From assembly GCF_020509005.1 (NCBI RefSeq), contig NC_063022.1, positions 806,001-870,000 of the forward strand: a stretch of DNA of 64,000 bases, in the 5' to 3' direction. The DNA is from Fulvia fulva. Taxonomy: Eukaryota; Ascomycota; Dothideomycetes; Mycosphaerellales; Mycosphaerellaceae. The translations under genes and the position numbers were made by a program. Shown here piece after piece: positions 34,701-43,409 of this stretch. Under the pieces are notes generated by a model. It was given only the letters and a program-made list of their open reading frames with translations, was not told the DNA's origin and did not search any database. How positions within the stretch are numbered: the first letter of the stretch is position 1; each line of letters starts with the position of its first letter.

Positions 34701-36200
34701 TTTAGGTTAGTTAGAGCCTCCTAGCTTTAGATACATTCTAGCTTATCGGCGTCCATTTTAATACCTTCTAGCGTAATGATTAGGCCTAGGTATTTAACTC
34801 TCTACTAATAGAATTCGTATTTATTAATATCTACGGTTAACCCGGTACCGCGTAGTTTTATTAAAACCTTCGTTACGTACTCGATATACTCTTCGAGTAT
34901 GTCGCTAAAAATTAGCATATTATCTAGGTATACCGACACGAAGTCGTTAAGGTGTTCCTATAATATACTGTTAATATATAACTGAAACGATGCCGGGCCG
35001 TTATATAGACTAAACGGTAAGACTAGACATTCGTATACTCCGTACCGCGTAGCGAACGCTATTAGCTATTTATAGCCCTCGGTAATACGAAGCTTATTAA
35101 AGGCTACGACAATGTCTAGCTTCGTAAAGTACCTCTTACTATACATCCTATTTAGGGTTTCCTAGATCAAAGGTATAGGGTACCTGTTCTTAATAGTTAT
35201 TATATTTAGCCCTCGATAGTCAATATATACTCGGAGTACTCCTCCTAGCTTACGTACTACTAGAACAGGAGCTAGGGACTAGCTTGTCTTCTAACTAGCC
35301 TTACGGACTTTCCCTTCGCTCTCCTACTTAGTAACCTATTTCTTAACTACTTTATTCTCTTACGGTACAAGCCTATAGGGTTTGCGGTAAGGAGGCTCTT
35401 ATAGGCCGTCGGGCTTAATATAGATTTTATAGTCAATACCCGGCCTATAAGGCGGGAGCCCTTTATAGTCTTTAGCTAAGAACGCGTCCGTAATATAATA
35501 GTACTCGGGCGGAAGCTTCTCCTTCGGGTTGTGGTTAAATTGCTTGTTTAGGAACTGATCAAGGTCGTTAGCTAATATTACGCTTAGCTTTAACTCGCCG
35601 TTACTATCCGTTTCGCTAGACTCGTTACTAGTAGGCAGAATGTAGAAGTACTCGGCCCTAGGCCGGTACGTATATATCTCCTAAGCGTAACTACTAACGC
35701 CTTAATAGTCTACTTTCTTATCGTCGTCTATATATAAGGACGAGACGTTCAACTCCGCCCCTCCTACCGTAAATCCTACTAACTCCCCGGTAAAGGGCTC
35801 TAGTCCGTATTTCGTACGTTACCGGTATTAGTAGTTTAGGGACTAAACTATTATCGAAGTCTTCCTACGAAGATAGTAACTAAAGTAGTAGTCTGATCTA
35901 AGGGCTACTTCGCCGGTTTTCTAGAAGATGTTAGGGTTATACTAGCTTAACTAAGGTAGGCCGAGGACGATCTCGTATTCGAGGTCGGTTACGTAGTATA
36001 TCATTTGCTCGTAATAATGACCGCTAATAATAACGTCGACTAAGGCTACGTATATAGTACGTCTAGTACTCGCCTTCCTATCGCCTAGTATCAAGTTCTT
36101 ACTCTAAACTAGGGGTATTAGAGGTATGTTATGTTTACGTATATATTTCTAATCGAGAAAAAGAGAGGTTAAAGTAGAATCTAGTAGGCCTCGTAACTTT
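31776..36200 (-). pseudogene. Pol of gypsy Y: protease, RT, RNase H, integrase
   Basis: Leftward: protease with L-L-D-S-T-L-T-S-L-F near 36165-36135 and the V-L-G-L-P-*-L segment before RT; RT about 35450-34800, with the catalytic box read as Y-L-D-N near 34935-34918 (YLDD with GATGAT changed to GATAAT); RNase H about 34430-34150; integrase about 33650-32900. The best preserved fragment is 33376-33194, with V-T-D-R-L-T-K-E-V-E and the second catalytic block T-I-T-S-N-R-G-K-Q-F (canonical SDRG has D changed to N). About 32750-31800 is a less conserved C-terminal region. CpA/TpG are almost absent. Confidence 0.8.
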
Positions 36201-36240
36201 CCATTTTATATTATTATAGGCAGTACTATATAAGGGTATA

Positions 36241-36256
36241 TAGATAGATAGATAGA
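36241..36256 (-). repeat. 3' tetranucleotide tail of LINE-b
   Basis: Plus strand tagatagatagataga, that is (TCTA)n at the 3' end of the LINE RNA strand. LINE-e and LINE-c end in the same repeat, so it takes the place of a poly(A) tail. Confidence 0.8.
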
Positions 36257-37793
36257 TTATTCATTCGCCTGTTTTAGTGCCCTTTGGCCTATATAGGTCT
36301 CTTACTATTTAGGTCTATTTATGTAGGTAGGAAACCCGATTAACGGATAAAAACCTCCTCGTCTTTGCCCTCCTCGTTCTTTCCTGTTTTGTCCTTTCGT
36401 TCTCCTTCCTTTAGGGTAAGCTAGTGTCATAGTTGTTACCCTATAACTACCTTGCCCGTAACCCTAGTGATGTCCTCCTCTCGATTCCCTTTCTCCCTTC
36501 TGTTTCCCCGGCTCTTCTCTCTCTCTCCCTCCTCTCTATCCACCTTTCCGTTTCTACTACTAGGGAGAATTACTCTAGGTAGTCCTCGTTAAGGATCCAT
36601 CTTGTCACTCTCCTTATATCTTGTCTATTCTAGATAATGGCCTAGTATTACCTGTCTCTTGCCTTCGCCCTCTACTAATTTCTGCCTTTTACCTACTTAG
36701 TACAGTTCAGCACTATATACTCCGGGTTTTGGGATAGGTAGCTATAGGGGCAACGTTTAGAATTATATCCTAGGACTCTTCTTTAGTATAAGTATGCTCT
36801 TAGCCTAATGTACTCAGAGCAAATCTGGATAGCTATACTTGCTTCCGCCCTCTTCAGGTCTTTGTAGATAAGGTAGTTATACCTCCCGAAGGTCCTGGCC
36901 GCTAGTAGGGCTCCTGGCCTCACCGATTTTTGGTTCTAACGCGTTTCCTATAGGTGACCTACGATCCTTTCTACTTAGCTTTGCTTCTTTTTCCCTTTGT
37001 CCCCTATATTAGCTTGCTCCCTTAGAGCTTCTCTCTGTTCAAGGGCTACTAGGATTTCCTATAATGTTTTTAGGTCTACTTCCTTCTATAGGATTATATA
37101 TAGCCGGTTAGGTCTTCTCCTCCTCTCCTACTAGGTTCTTATCCTTTAAGTAGCTACTTAAATAGTTCTCTAGGCTAGGTATGCTAATGTCTTCTCTACG
37201 TATTGACACCTTATGCCCTAGAGGTACTCCCTAATAGGGACTATACCTGATTCCATTTCTATTGTCCTATAAGGAGTTGACTTGTATGCCCCTAGTACTC
37301 TCTTTAGGTAGGCTACCTACGCTCTGTTAAGGGGGTCCTTAATTCTCTTCGGGATGTGTTTTTCCGCTACCCAAATTGCTGCTCTATATAGTATTACGGG
37401 CTTGACAATAGCCTTATATATAGTCTAGGCCTTTATAAAGGTCGCCCCCTAGGTTAACGTAGTAAGTCTCTCGATTAATTGTCTATTAGTATCCGCTCTC
37501 GCTTACGCCTTCTTCACTTATAGTCCCTAGCTAAGTTTTGAGTCTAGCTATATCCTAAGGACTCTAAGTTCCCTTATAGAATAGGTCTCGAACCCCTAGA
37601 TTTTTACTAGTGCTACTAAGTTATGTTTTGTCTTTACCTTACTAAAATAGATAAGTTAGTACTTGTCCCTATACTCTCTTACCTACTTTTCGCATTGTCT
37701 ATGTCTCTCCTCTAGGAGTACGCAGTTTTCCTCTATAGACCCCGACTACGCTAGGATATCTATATTATCTACGAACCCCGATACTAAGGTATT

Positions 37794-38028
37794 TGTTGAA
37801 CAGGTACGGGTGGATGGCAGCGGAGTGGAGTAAGAGATCAATCTTCAACTGACTAATAGCACGAGCATGCAGCAATATATCAGGAACCAATATGTTGATT
37901 GTGTTGGATGTCTATCTAAGCTAAAGGGGAGAGAAGGTATCTCCCTACAAGCTGAGTCATTGTGGATGCCTCAGGCTGCCAGATCACTTCCTGATTGTTG
38001 ACTCCCTTTGAGATGCTACATCTTAACA
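37794..38028 (-). repeat. 3' LTR of Copia-A copy 2 (235 bp)
   Basis: Plus strand from tgttgaacagg to catcttaaca. Bounded outside by the gtatt target duplication and inside by the polypurine tract. Confidence 0.97.
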
Positions 38029-38042
38029 CTCCCACTCATCTC
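38029..38042 (-). other. Polypurine tract of Copia-A copy 2
   Basis: Element strand reads gagatgagtgggag immediately before the 3' LTR. This is the expected place and composition for plus-strand priming of cDNA synthesis. Confidence 0.8.
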
Positions 38043-38093
38043 GTATGGGAGGTTACAGTCTGCTCACTTCCTGTCAATAGTACTTGGACCTTT

Positions 38094-40583
38094 TTATGAC
38101 AGGTTCAGCTGGCTTACAAACCTCTGGAAGTGTGGACCAGTCTTTGGTTTTGTAAACCCGTCTGCAACCATCTCAGAGGTTGGGGTGTACTCAACAGCAA
38201 TAAGCCTCCTCCACCAAAGTTTCCTAACAGCGTTATAGGCAATGTCAATGTGCTTCGACTTGTCATGAACATGTGCATCTTTCACTAGGGTGAGGGCAGC
38301 TTGATTGTCACCTCTTAATTGGACTGGTCTCAAATTTGATACAGTCTCCTGGTTTCCAGTGATTCTTGGTTGATGGGAACAGTCTCCCACTAACTCTGGA
38401 CAATCCATTTCCCTCAGCAGTGAAGCTAGGAATTGGGACTGCTTCGCACATGCATTCATAGCCATGTATTCAGCCTCCATTGTGGATGTTGCTACAGACT
38501 TTTGCTTCTTGCTCATCCAAGAAACTGGTGCCCCACAGAGGAAGAAGACATACCCAAGGATTGAGACTCTGTCTGCTTTGTCCATTGCATAATCAGAATC
38601 ACAGTATCCAATAAGGTGTCCTTTTCCAGACTTTGAGAACTGAAGTCCTAGATCAGGGTATGATCTTAGGTACCTAGTGATCTTCTTCAAAGCCTTCATG
38701 TGGTAGGTGGATGGGTCACTCACAAATGAGCTCATCCTTCCTAGGGCAAAAGCAATGTCTGGCCTTGTGATTGTTGCTGGCCACATCCAAGTACCATTAA
38801 TACTCTGGTACTCTGCCTTGTCACACCTCTCATCCATGTGGCTTGAAGGTTTGAGGGCCTCATAGCTGTCCATGGGTGAGTGTGTAGGTGCTGCCTTCTC
38901 ATGGTTCATTCCCATCTTGGCTAGGCTGTCCCTAACAAAGTGTCCTTGGTCAAGTTTCAGGATTCCTCTCTTCCTGTCCCTTGTGACTCTCATGCCAAGG
39001 ATCTTTTCAGGTTCACCTAGATCTTTGATCTTGAAGATCTTGCCAAGTTCTCTTTTGAACCAGAGAACATCTGTCAACTTTGGTGCAGCAATTGGAATGT
39101 CATCCACATGTATAAGGATTATGATCTCCCTCTTCTTATGGATAAGTAGGCATGGATCCACTTCTGACTGTGTGAATCCAATCTCTCTGAGCTTTGACAC
39201 ACAGAGTTGATTCCAATCTCTAGCTGCTTGCTTAAGTCCATACAAGCTTTTGAGGATTTTGAACACCATGTTTGGTGGAAGCTCAACTCCTGGTGGTGGT
39301 AACATGAAGATGTCTTCATGGAGGGTGCTTTCTGTGAATGCATTGTTCACATCCACTTGGTGAAGATGAAGATCCTTCTTACACACAATAGCCATAAACA
39401 CCCTAAGGGTGTCCTGTCTTACTGTAGGTGCAAATGTCTCCATAAAGTCAACACCAAACTTCTGTGAGAAGCCCCTTGCAACTAGTCTAGCCTTGAACTT
39501 TTCAATAGCTCCACTAATGCTTCTCTTAATATCAAAGACCCATCTTGATGTAACCAGATTTGCTCCTTTTGGTGGAACAGAATTTTCCCAGGTGTTGTTA
39601 CTCTGTAGAGCATCTAGTTCCTTTTGGATTGCTTCCTTCCAAAGATGTCCCCATTTCTTGTCATTCACAGCATCCTTGTAGGATTTTGGAATTGGGACCT
39701 CTTGCTTGTATGCAATGGCTTCTACAGTTGCTGCAAAGGCCATTTCCTCAACTTCTTCCAGGAATTCGCTATCCCATGGTATTGAACTGTCCACTGATTG
39801 CATGGCTGCAAAGAAAGCTTGGTGAAAAGCAGCAAGGTTCTCTGAGAGGTCCATTGCTTCTCCCACTTCAGTGGTTAGTTCGGGCTTAGGGACCATGGAT
39901 CTTGGGGCTTTCTGTTTCATGTCATAGCCCTCAACATCATAGTCAGCCTTTCTCTTTCCAAGGGATGATTTAGGGACCGTCACTTGTGACCTAGTAACGT
40001 CTATTTCCTGGGGATCTAGGGAGCTTCTCTCAATTGGCTGATCGATTTTCTGAAATTCCCCTACGTTCTCCGGAGGCTGGGGAAGTTGCACAAACAGCTT
40101 TCTCGGCTGAGCGACTTTAGGGCTCTCAATTGGCTGATCTATTTCGGGGGGGCTCTGATGGACGCCTGAATGGTGGGTAGATTGTCCTAAGGATACGTTC
40201 TTCCTCGGCCTTCCTAAGGGCTTCCTAGCTGGTGCACTGCTTGGTAGATTCAATGTTGGAACATTGAGACCCATATCACCTCCAGGCTGGTCCTCAAAGA
40301 AGTCTGCATGTGTGTGTTGTTTAACAGCTCTCATGTCTGGTTCCCAAAAGAGCCAGGCTTTAGCTGTGTTTTCAACATACCCAATAAACACTGCTTCTTT
40401 ACCCCTATTCATTAGCTTGTCACTTCTTGCCCATTGAGGTTGGGATCTTGTGTCCATATAGACAACAGCTTTGCATCCCCAAACTTTCAAATGGTTGATG
40501 GTCGGTTTGATACCATCAAAAGCCTCATCTGGTGAAACCTTGAACCCATCGTAATCTGGGCCATTTGGCAGTTTGTTCCTCAT
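38094..40583 (-). CDS. Copia-A Pol, C-terminal part: integrase tail, reverse transcriptase, RNase H (829 aa open frame)
   Basis: Second half of the polyprotein; makes cDNA from the element RNA in cytoplasmic particles. It is in the same frame as the upstream 710-codon frame, separated only by UAA (40619-40617) and 11 codons; the first Met is a convenience start, since the natural product is probably a readthrough or fusion. Residues 1-100: integrase C-terminal region (RNKLPNGP, then D-K-L-M-N-R-G-K-E-A-V-F-I-G-Y). About 100-300: low-complexity Pro/Ser/Gln linker. About 330-560: RT, with first catalytic Asp in H-Q-V-D-V-N-N-A-F-T and catalytic box H492-V-D-D495 (Tyr is usual at the His position). 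About 640-829: RNase H with C-D-S-D-Y, T-M-E-A-E-Y, G-D-N-Q-A-A and S-K-H-I-D-I. No frameshift or RIP stop. Confidence 0.95.
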   Translation of the reverse strand: MRNKLPNGPDYDGFKVSPDEAFDGIKPTINHLKVWGCKAVVYMDTRSQPQWARSDKLMNRGKEAVFIGYVENTAKAWLFWEPDMRAVKQHTHADFFEDQPGGDMGLNVPTLNLPSSAPARKPLGRPRKNVSLGQSTHHSGVHQSPPEIDQPIESPKVAQPRKLFVQLPQPPENVGEFQKIDQPIERSSLDPQEIDVTRSQVTVPKSSLGKRKADYDVEGYDMKQKAPRSMVPKPELTTEVGEAMDLSENLAAFHQAFFAAMQSVDSSIPWDSEFLEEVEEMAFAATVEAIAYKQEVPIPKSYKDAVNDKKWGHLWKEAIQKELDALQSNNTWENSVPPKGANLVTSRWVFDIKRSISGAIEKFKARLVARGFSQKFGVDFMETFAPTVRQDTLRVFMAIVCKKDLHLHQVDVNNAFTESTLHEDIFMLPPPGVELPPNMVFKILKSLYGLKQAARDWNQLCVSKLREIGFTQSEVDPCLLIHKKREIIILIHVDDIPIAAPKLTDVLWFKRELGKIFKIKDLGEPEKILGMRVTRDRKRGILKLDQGHFVRDSLAKMGMNHEKAAPTHSPMDSYEALKPSSHMDERCDKAEYQSINGTWMWPATITRPDIAFALGRMSSFVSDPSTYHMKALKKITRYLRSYPDLGLQFSKSGKGHLIGYCDSDYAMDKADRVSILGYVFFLCGAPVSWMSKKQKSVATSTMEAEYMAMNACAKQSQFLASLLREMDCPELVGDCSHQPRITGNQETVSNLRPVQLRGDNQAALTLVKDAHVHDKSKHIDIAYNAVRKLWWRRLIAVEYTPTSEMVADGFTKPKTGPHFQRFVSQLNLS

Positions 40584-40616
40584 ATAAGTTTGGGCCTCTA
40601 GTGCTTCAGGCCAAAA

Positions 40617-42749
40617 TTAAACCGGCATTTTAGCCTCTTCAAGCATTGCCCTTATAGAGTCCTCTGAGGTTTGTATTGACCTCTCAACTGGTCCATTCTG
40701 TAGAGAGTTGTATGCCTCAGTCGGCTCGAGCCCAATCCCCAAATCCTTCTCCCACTGCTTCACTAATGCAATAAGTTCTTTTGCATTGTCAAGTCTTACT
40801 GCTTTCAGCTGCGCTGATGATTTCCTCTCTGCTTTGATCTTCCAGTTCTGGAGAGCAACTGGAGCATCTTCTCTTTTCCTAAGAGGAAAGGTCCACTTCT
40901 TCCTAGAGAAGTTGTCAACAATCTCAAGCCAGTATTTGAATCCTAGTCTTGAGATTGGTAGTGGGCCACATATGTCAATAGATACAAGGGCAAGTCTTTC
41001 AGGTCTTCTCTCTGTAACTTTGCCTTTGTACTTCTTCATCTTTGCTATTGAGCATACTCTGCACTGGTGAAAGCCATCCTTAGGGATAGGAATGGGTTCT
41101 TTCAAGTCTGTTACCTTGTGAAGATTCTGGAGCAAATTCTTCCCAAAGTGTGCAAATCTTCTATGCCAAAGCTCCCACTGCTTCAGGTCGGTCTCTGATT
41201 GAGCAGTCACAAAGGCATTCTCCATTGGTGGTGCACATGATGAGTAATGTGCCCGTTCTTGTAGGAGAGGAGAAATCTCATCAATGAATGGAACCCCCCC
41301 AAGGAGCTTTGTCTGGACAACAGTCTCACCAGAGGGGGAAACAAGAGAAAATGATGGAGGTTGCACACCAAACTGCTTGCTAAACTGGTTCCATGAAACC
41401 AGGTTCACTCCTAGCTTGGGTACAAGCAGGACATCTTCCAAAACAACTTTTCTGCCAGCTCTCCCACTCATCTCTGCATTCCCAATATGAGTGGCCAATA
41501 AAAACCCACCTCCCACTTTGATCCATTTCTTCCTTGTCAAGGGAGTCATAGATCTAAAGAGGCAGCTTTGGTCAGTCATATGGGATGAAGCACAGGAGTC
41601 AAGTAACCACTCTGACGAGGGGAACTTGCCTTGGACTTCTGCAGTTGAGTGAGCCACTTCATCATACTCATCATCATCAGACATTGTCTCTGGGGATGAG
41701 CTGCATGGTGACTCTTGGGCGGAGAAACCTTTTCCAGTCTTCTTTGCTTTAGAGGTATAAGACTGGGCCTGGTTCTTCTGGAGTGACAGCATGTCAGAGC
41801 TGAGTTTCTTCACCATTTTCTTAAGTTCTTCCATAGAGGACTTCTCTCTTGGTGTCCTCCTTGAAGTGGGTGGTGGAGTTCTCTTCTTCTTGACATGTGT
41901 TGTATTCTGGGAAGATGGTGGTTGGGAATGAGATCTAAGGACCTTTCTTGCCTCAGGCAAACTAGGGCAGTCCTTGATCAGATGATCCTTCTCACAGAGA
42001 AGGCAGGAGAGTGGTCTTGCTAGACCTGAGGGCTTGACCCAGGTGGCTGCCATGCCATACTCAGCCTTAGAGGGATCCAACCTGGCTTCTTGAGCTTCAA
42101 GGATCTTTAAGGTCCTTTCATGATCCATCTTTGGCTGAGCCATGATAGTATCCCTGGCTACATGGTAGTCAGGTGGCAGTGAGCTTAAGAGCTGGGTCAT
42201 CCTCACATCAGCTTTCCTGTAATGCTGACCCTCTGGGTCAACATCAGCAATCCTTTTTCCAAGAGAAACCAGGTGTGTCCATGCAGATCTGATGGTGAAC
42301 TCTTCACTCATCTCAAAGGTCACAAATTGCTTTGTGAGCTCATGTGCATGGGTTGGTAGCACCTGGCTATACTTGTTCCAGAGATACACCCACTTCTCAG
42401 CAGCTCTTCCAGATTCACATGAGCCCTCAAGCTCAAATTCATCTTCTTCTGTGATCCTACTAAGGATACTGAAGTTGCATACTGCATTGTGTCTTGTCCA
42501 TGTTGGCGTATTGAGGATCTCTTTGGTTGTAGCCTCTTCTTGGAGTTTCAGAGTCTTGCCCTTGATGTTGTCAAAAGACACTTCCATTAGGTCATCAATT
42601 GCAAAGAATGCTGATTGGCTCTCCATCTTGTATCTCTGAAGGTTGAACCATCTCTTCCAATTGTCCCTCCCAAGAATTGGGATTTTGCCTCCCTTCTCCT
42701 CTGTCTTCTCTTGGTATGAATCCATAATAAATTGGATGTAATGAAACAA
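40617..42749 (-). CDS. Copia-A Gag-protease-integrase (710 aa open frame)
   Basis: First half of the polyprotein. Residues 1-235: alpha-helical copia Gag forming the particle shell. Residues 249-261: zinc knuckle C-L-L-C-E-K-D-H-L-I-K-D-C, spacing CX2CX3HX4C, one residue shorter than usual. About 285-365: basic then acidic low-complexity linker. Residues 381-392: protease motif W-L-L-D-S-C-A-S-S-H-M-T, with Cys where Gly is usual. Residues 529-566: integrase zinc finger H529-X4-H534 and C563-X2-C566. Integrase core acids D592, D654 and E689 (D-X61-D-X34-E). The frame ends M-P-V-UAA, 21 residues after E689, in the middle of integrase. The related Copia-B and Copia-Z have Glu at the stop. An alternative start at Met9 is possible. 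Start chosen as the first Met in frame after the leader. Confidence 0.95.
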   Translation of the reverse strand: MFHYIQFIMDSYQEKTEEKGGKIPILGRDNWKRWFNLQRYKMESQSAFFAIDDLMEVSFDNIKGKTLKLQEEATTKEILNTPTWTRHNAVCNFSILSRITEEDEFELEGSCESGRAAEKWVYLWNKYSQVLPTHAHELTKQFVTFEMSEEFTIRSAWTHLVSLGKRIADVDPEGQHYRKADVRMTQLLSSLPPDYHVARDTIMAQPKMDHERTLKILEAQEARLDPSKAEYGMAATWVKPSGLARPLSCLLCEKDHLIKDCPSLPEARKVLRSHSQPPSSQNTTHVKKKRTPPPTSRRTPREKSSMEELKKMVKKLSSDMLSLQKNQAQSYTSKAKKTGKGFSAQESPCSSSPETMSDDDEYDEVAHSTAEVQGKFPSSEWLLDSCASSHMTDQSCLFRSMTPLTRKKWIKVGGGFLLATHIGNAEMSGRAGRKVVLEDVLLVPKLGVNLVSWNQFSKQFGVQPPSFSLVSPSGETVVQTKLLGGVPFIDEISPLLQERAHYSSCAPPMENAFVTAQSETDLKQWELWHRRFAHFGKNLLQNLHKVTDLKEPIPIPKDGFHQCRVCSIAKMKKYKGKVTERRPERLALVSIDICGPLPISRLGFKYWLEIVDNFSRKKWTFPLRKREDAPVALQNWKIKAERKSSAQLKAVRLDNAKELIALVKQWEKDLGIGLEPTEAYNSLQNGPVERSIQTSEDSIRAMLEEAKMPV

Positions 42750-43161
42750 GGTGTGTATGTTCCAAGGTGGTGGCTCAGATCCTGCTGAGGCTTCTGGTGT
42801 AGAATGGGAAAGTTCGTAGGTGTGGATACCAAGGCCTGCTTGGTAAAGTAAAGAAGGAGCGGTGTGAGGTCTCGGGGCTAGGACACAGGTCTGTCTCTCC
42901 TAGCAGAGCTTCAAATGACTTACTTGAAGTCCTTCTTGATAGTATCTCGATGCAGTTCTGCCTACAGAGTATCTTCAAGGTATTGGCTTTGAGTAAGCCG
43001 CACAGAGTCCTTGTCTGGGTTACCTATCACTTAGTATCGAACTAAGCTCCTTGATAGGATAGACGGGGTAGACTTCTGATTCCCAGATGTTTTCTGCTAC
43101 GATAGCAAGGGATACAAGTAACCTGTACTGATATAGGTTGCTCTTATTCCTGCACAAACCC
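42750..43161 (-). other. 5' leader of Copia-A copy 2
   Basis: About 410 bases between primer site and Gag start. Short antisense and sense open stretches here (for example 42978-42775 and 42832-42587) overlap the leader and Gag in other frames and have no recognisable content. The leader probably holds the RNA packaging signal, but nothing in the sequence identifies it. Confidence 0.6.
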
Positions 43162-43173
43162 GGGCTCATAACC
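43162..43173 (-). other. Primer-binding site of Copia-A copy 2
   Basis: The plus strand gggctcataacc equals the anticodon stem-loop of initiator tRNA-Met as known from yeast (GGGCUCAUAACC), so the element RNA carries its complement directly after the 5' LTR. The position in the anticodon arm rather than the tRNA 3' end points to half-tRNA priming as in Drosophila copia. Confidence 0.85.
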
Positions 43174-43409
43174 TGTTAAAACAGGTACGGGTGGATGGCA
43201 GCGGAGTGGAGTAAGAGATCAATCTTCAACTGACTAATAGCACGAGCATGCAGCAATATATCAGGAACCAATATGTTGATTGTGTTGGATGTCTATCTAA
43301 GCTAAAGGGGAGAGAAGGTATCTCCCTACAAGCTGAGTCATTGTGGATGCCTCAGGCTGCCAGATCACTTCCTGATTGTTGACTCCCTTTGAGATGCTAC
43401 ATCTTAACA
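43174..43409 (-). repeat. 5' LTR of Copia-A copy 2 (236 bp)
   Basis: Plus strand from tgttaaaacagg to catcttaaca. Virtually identical to 37794-38028, which indicates recent insertion. Ends in TG...CA. Confidence 0.97.

Larger units (their letters stand above)
31594..36240 (-). mobile_element. Gypsy Y, Ty3/gypsy element lacking its 5' end
   Basis: It runs leftward: protease at 36200-35950, RT, RNase H, integrase, then polypurine tract (ggaaggggggtac in element sense, about 31776-31790) and 3' LTR. The 5' part is missing: protease sequence ends at 36240, exactly where the (GATA)n tail of LINE-b begins. Gag does not reappear beyond LINE-b at 45838, so that side was lost. The left end lies inside LINE-a. 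Confidence 0.8.
37794..43409 (-). mobile_element. Copia-A copy 2, essentially intact Ty1/copia retrotransposon
   Basis: 5616 bp, flanked by perfect target duplications gtatt (37789-37793 and 43410-43414). The LTRs (235 and 236 bp) differ visibly only at the extreme outer end of one (tgttgaac versus tgttaaaac). CpA and TpG are normal, so it has escaped RIP and is the youngest insertion in the window. It carries a primer site at 43162-43173, leader, one long frame split by a single UAA into two open frames of 710 and 829 codons, and a polypurine tract at 38029-38042. It is inserted in LINE-b 13 bp upstream of the RT FVDD codons, in the same orientation as the LINE. Confidence 0.98.

Noticed and set aside
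36241..36256. GATA microsatellite as an independent simple repeat
   Set aside because: It sits exactly at the 3' end of LINE-b, and the same repeat ends LINE-c and LINE-e, so it is the LINE tail.
40584..40616. A separate start for an RT-only gene after the UAA in Copia-A
   Set aside because: The first Met after the stop falls 12 codons into conserved integrase sequence, and no leader or gap exists. The frame is continuous, so a split polyprotein is the better reading.
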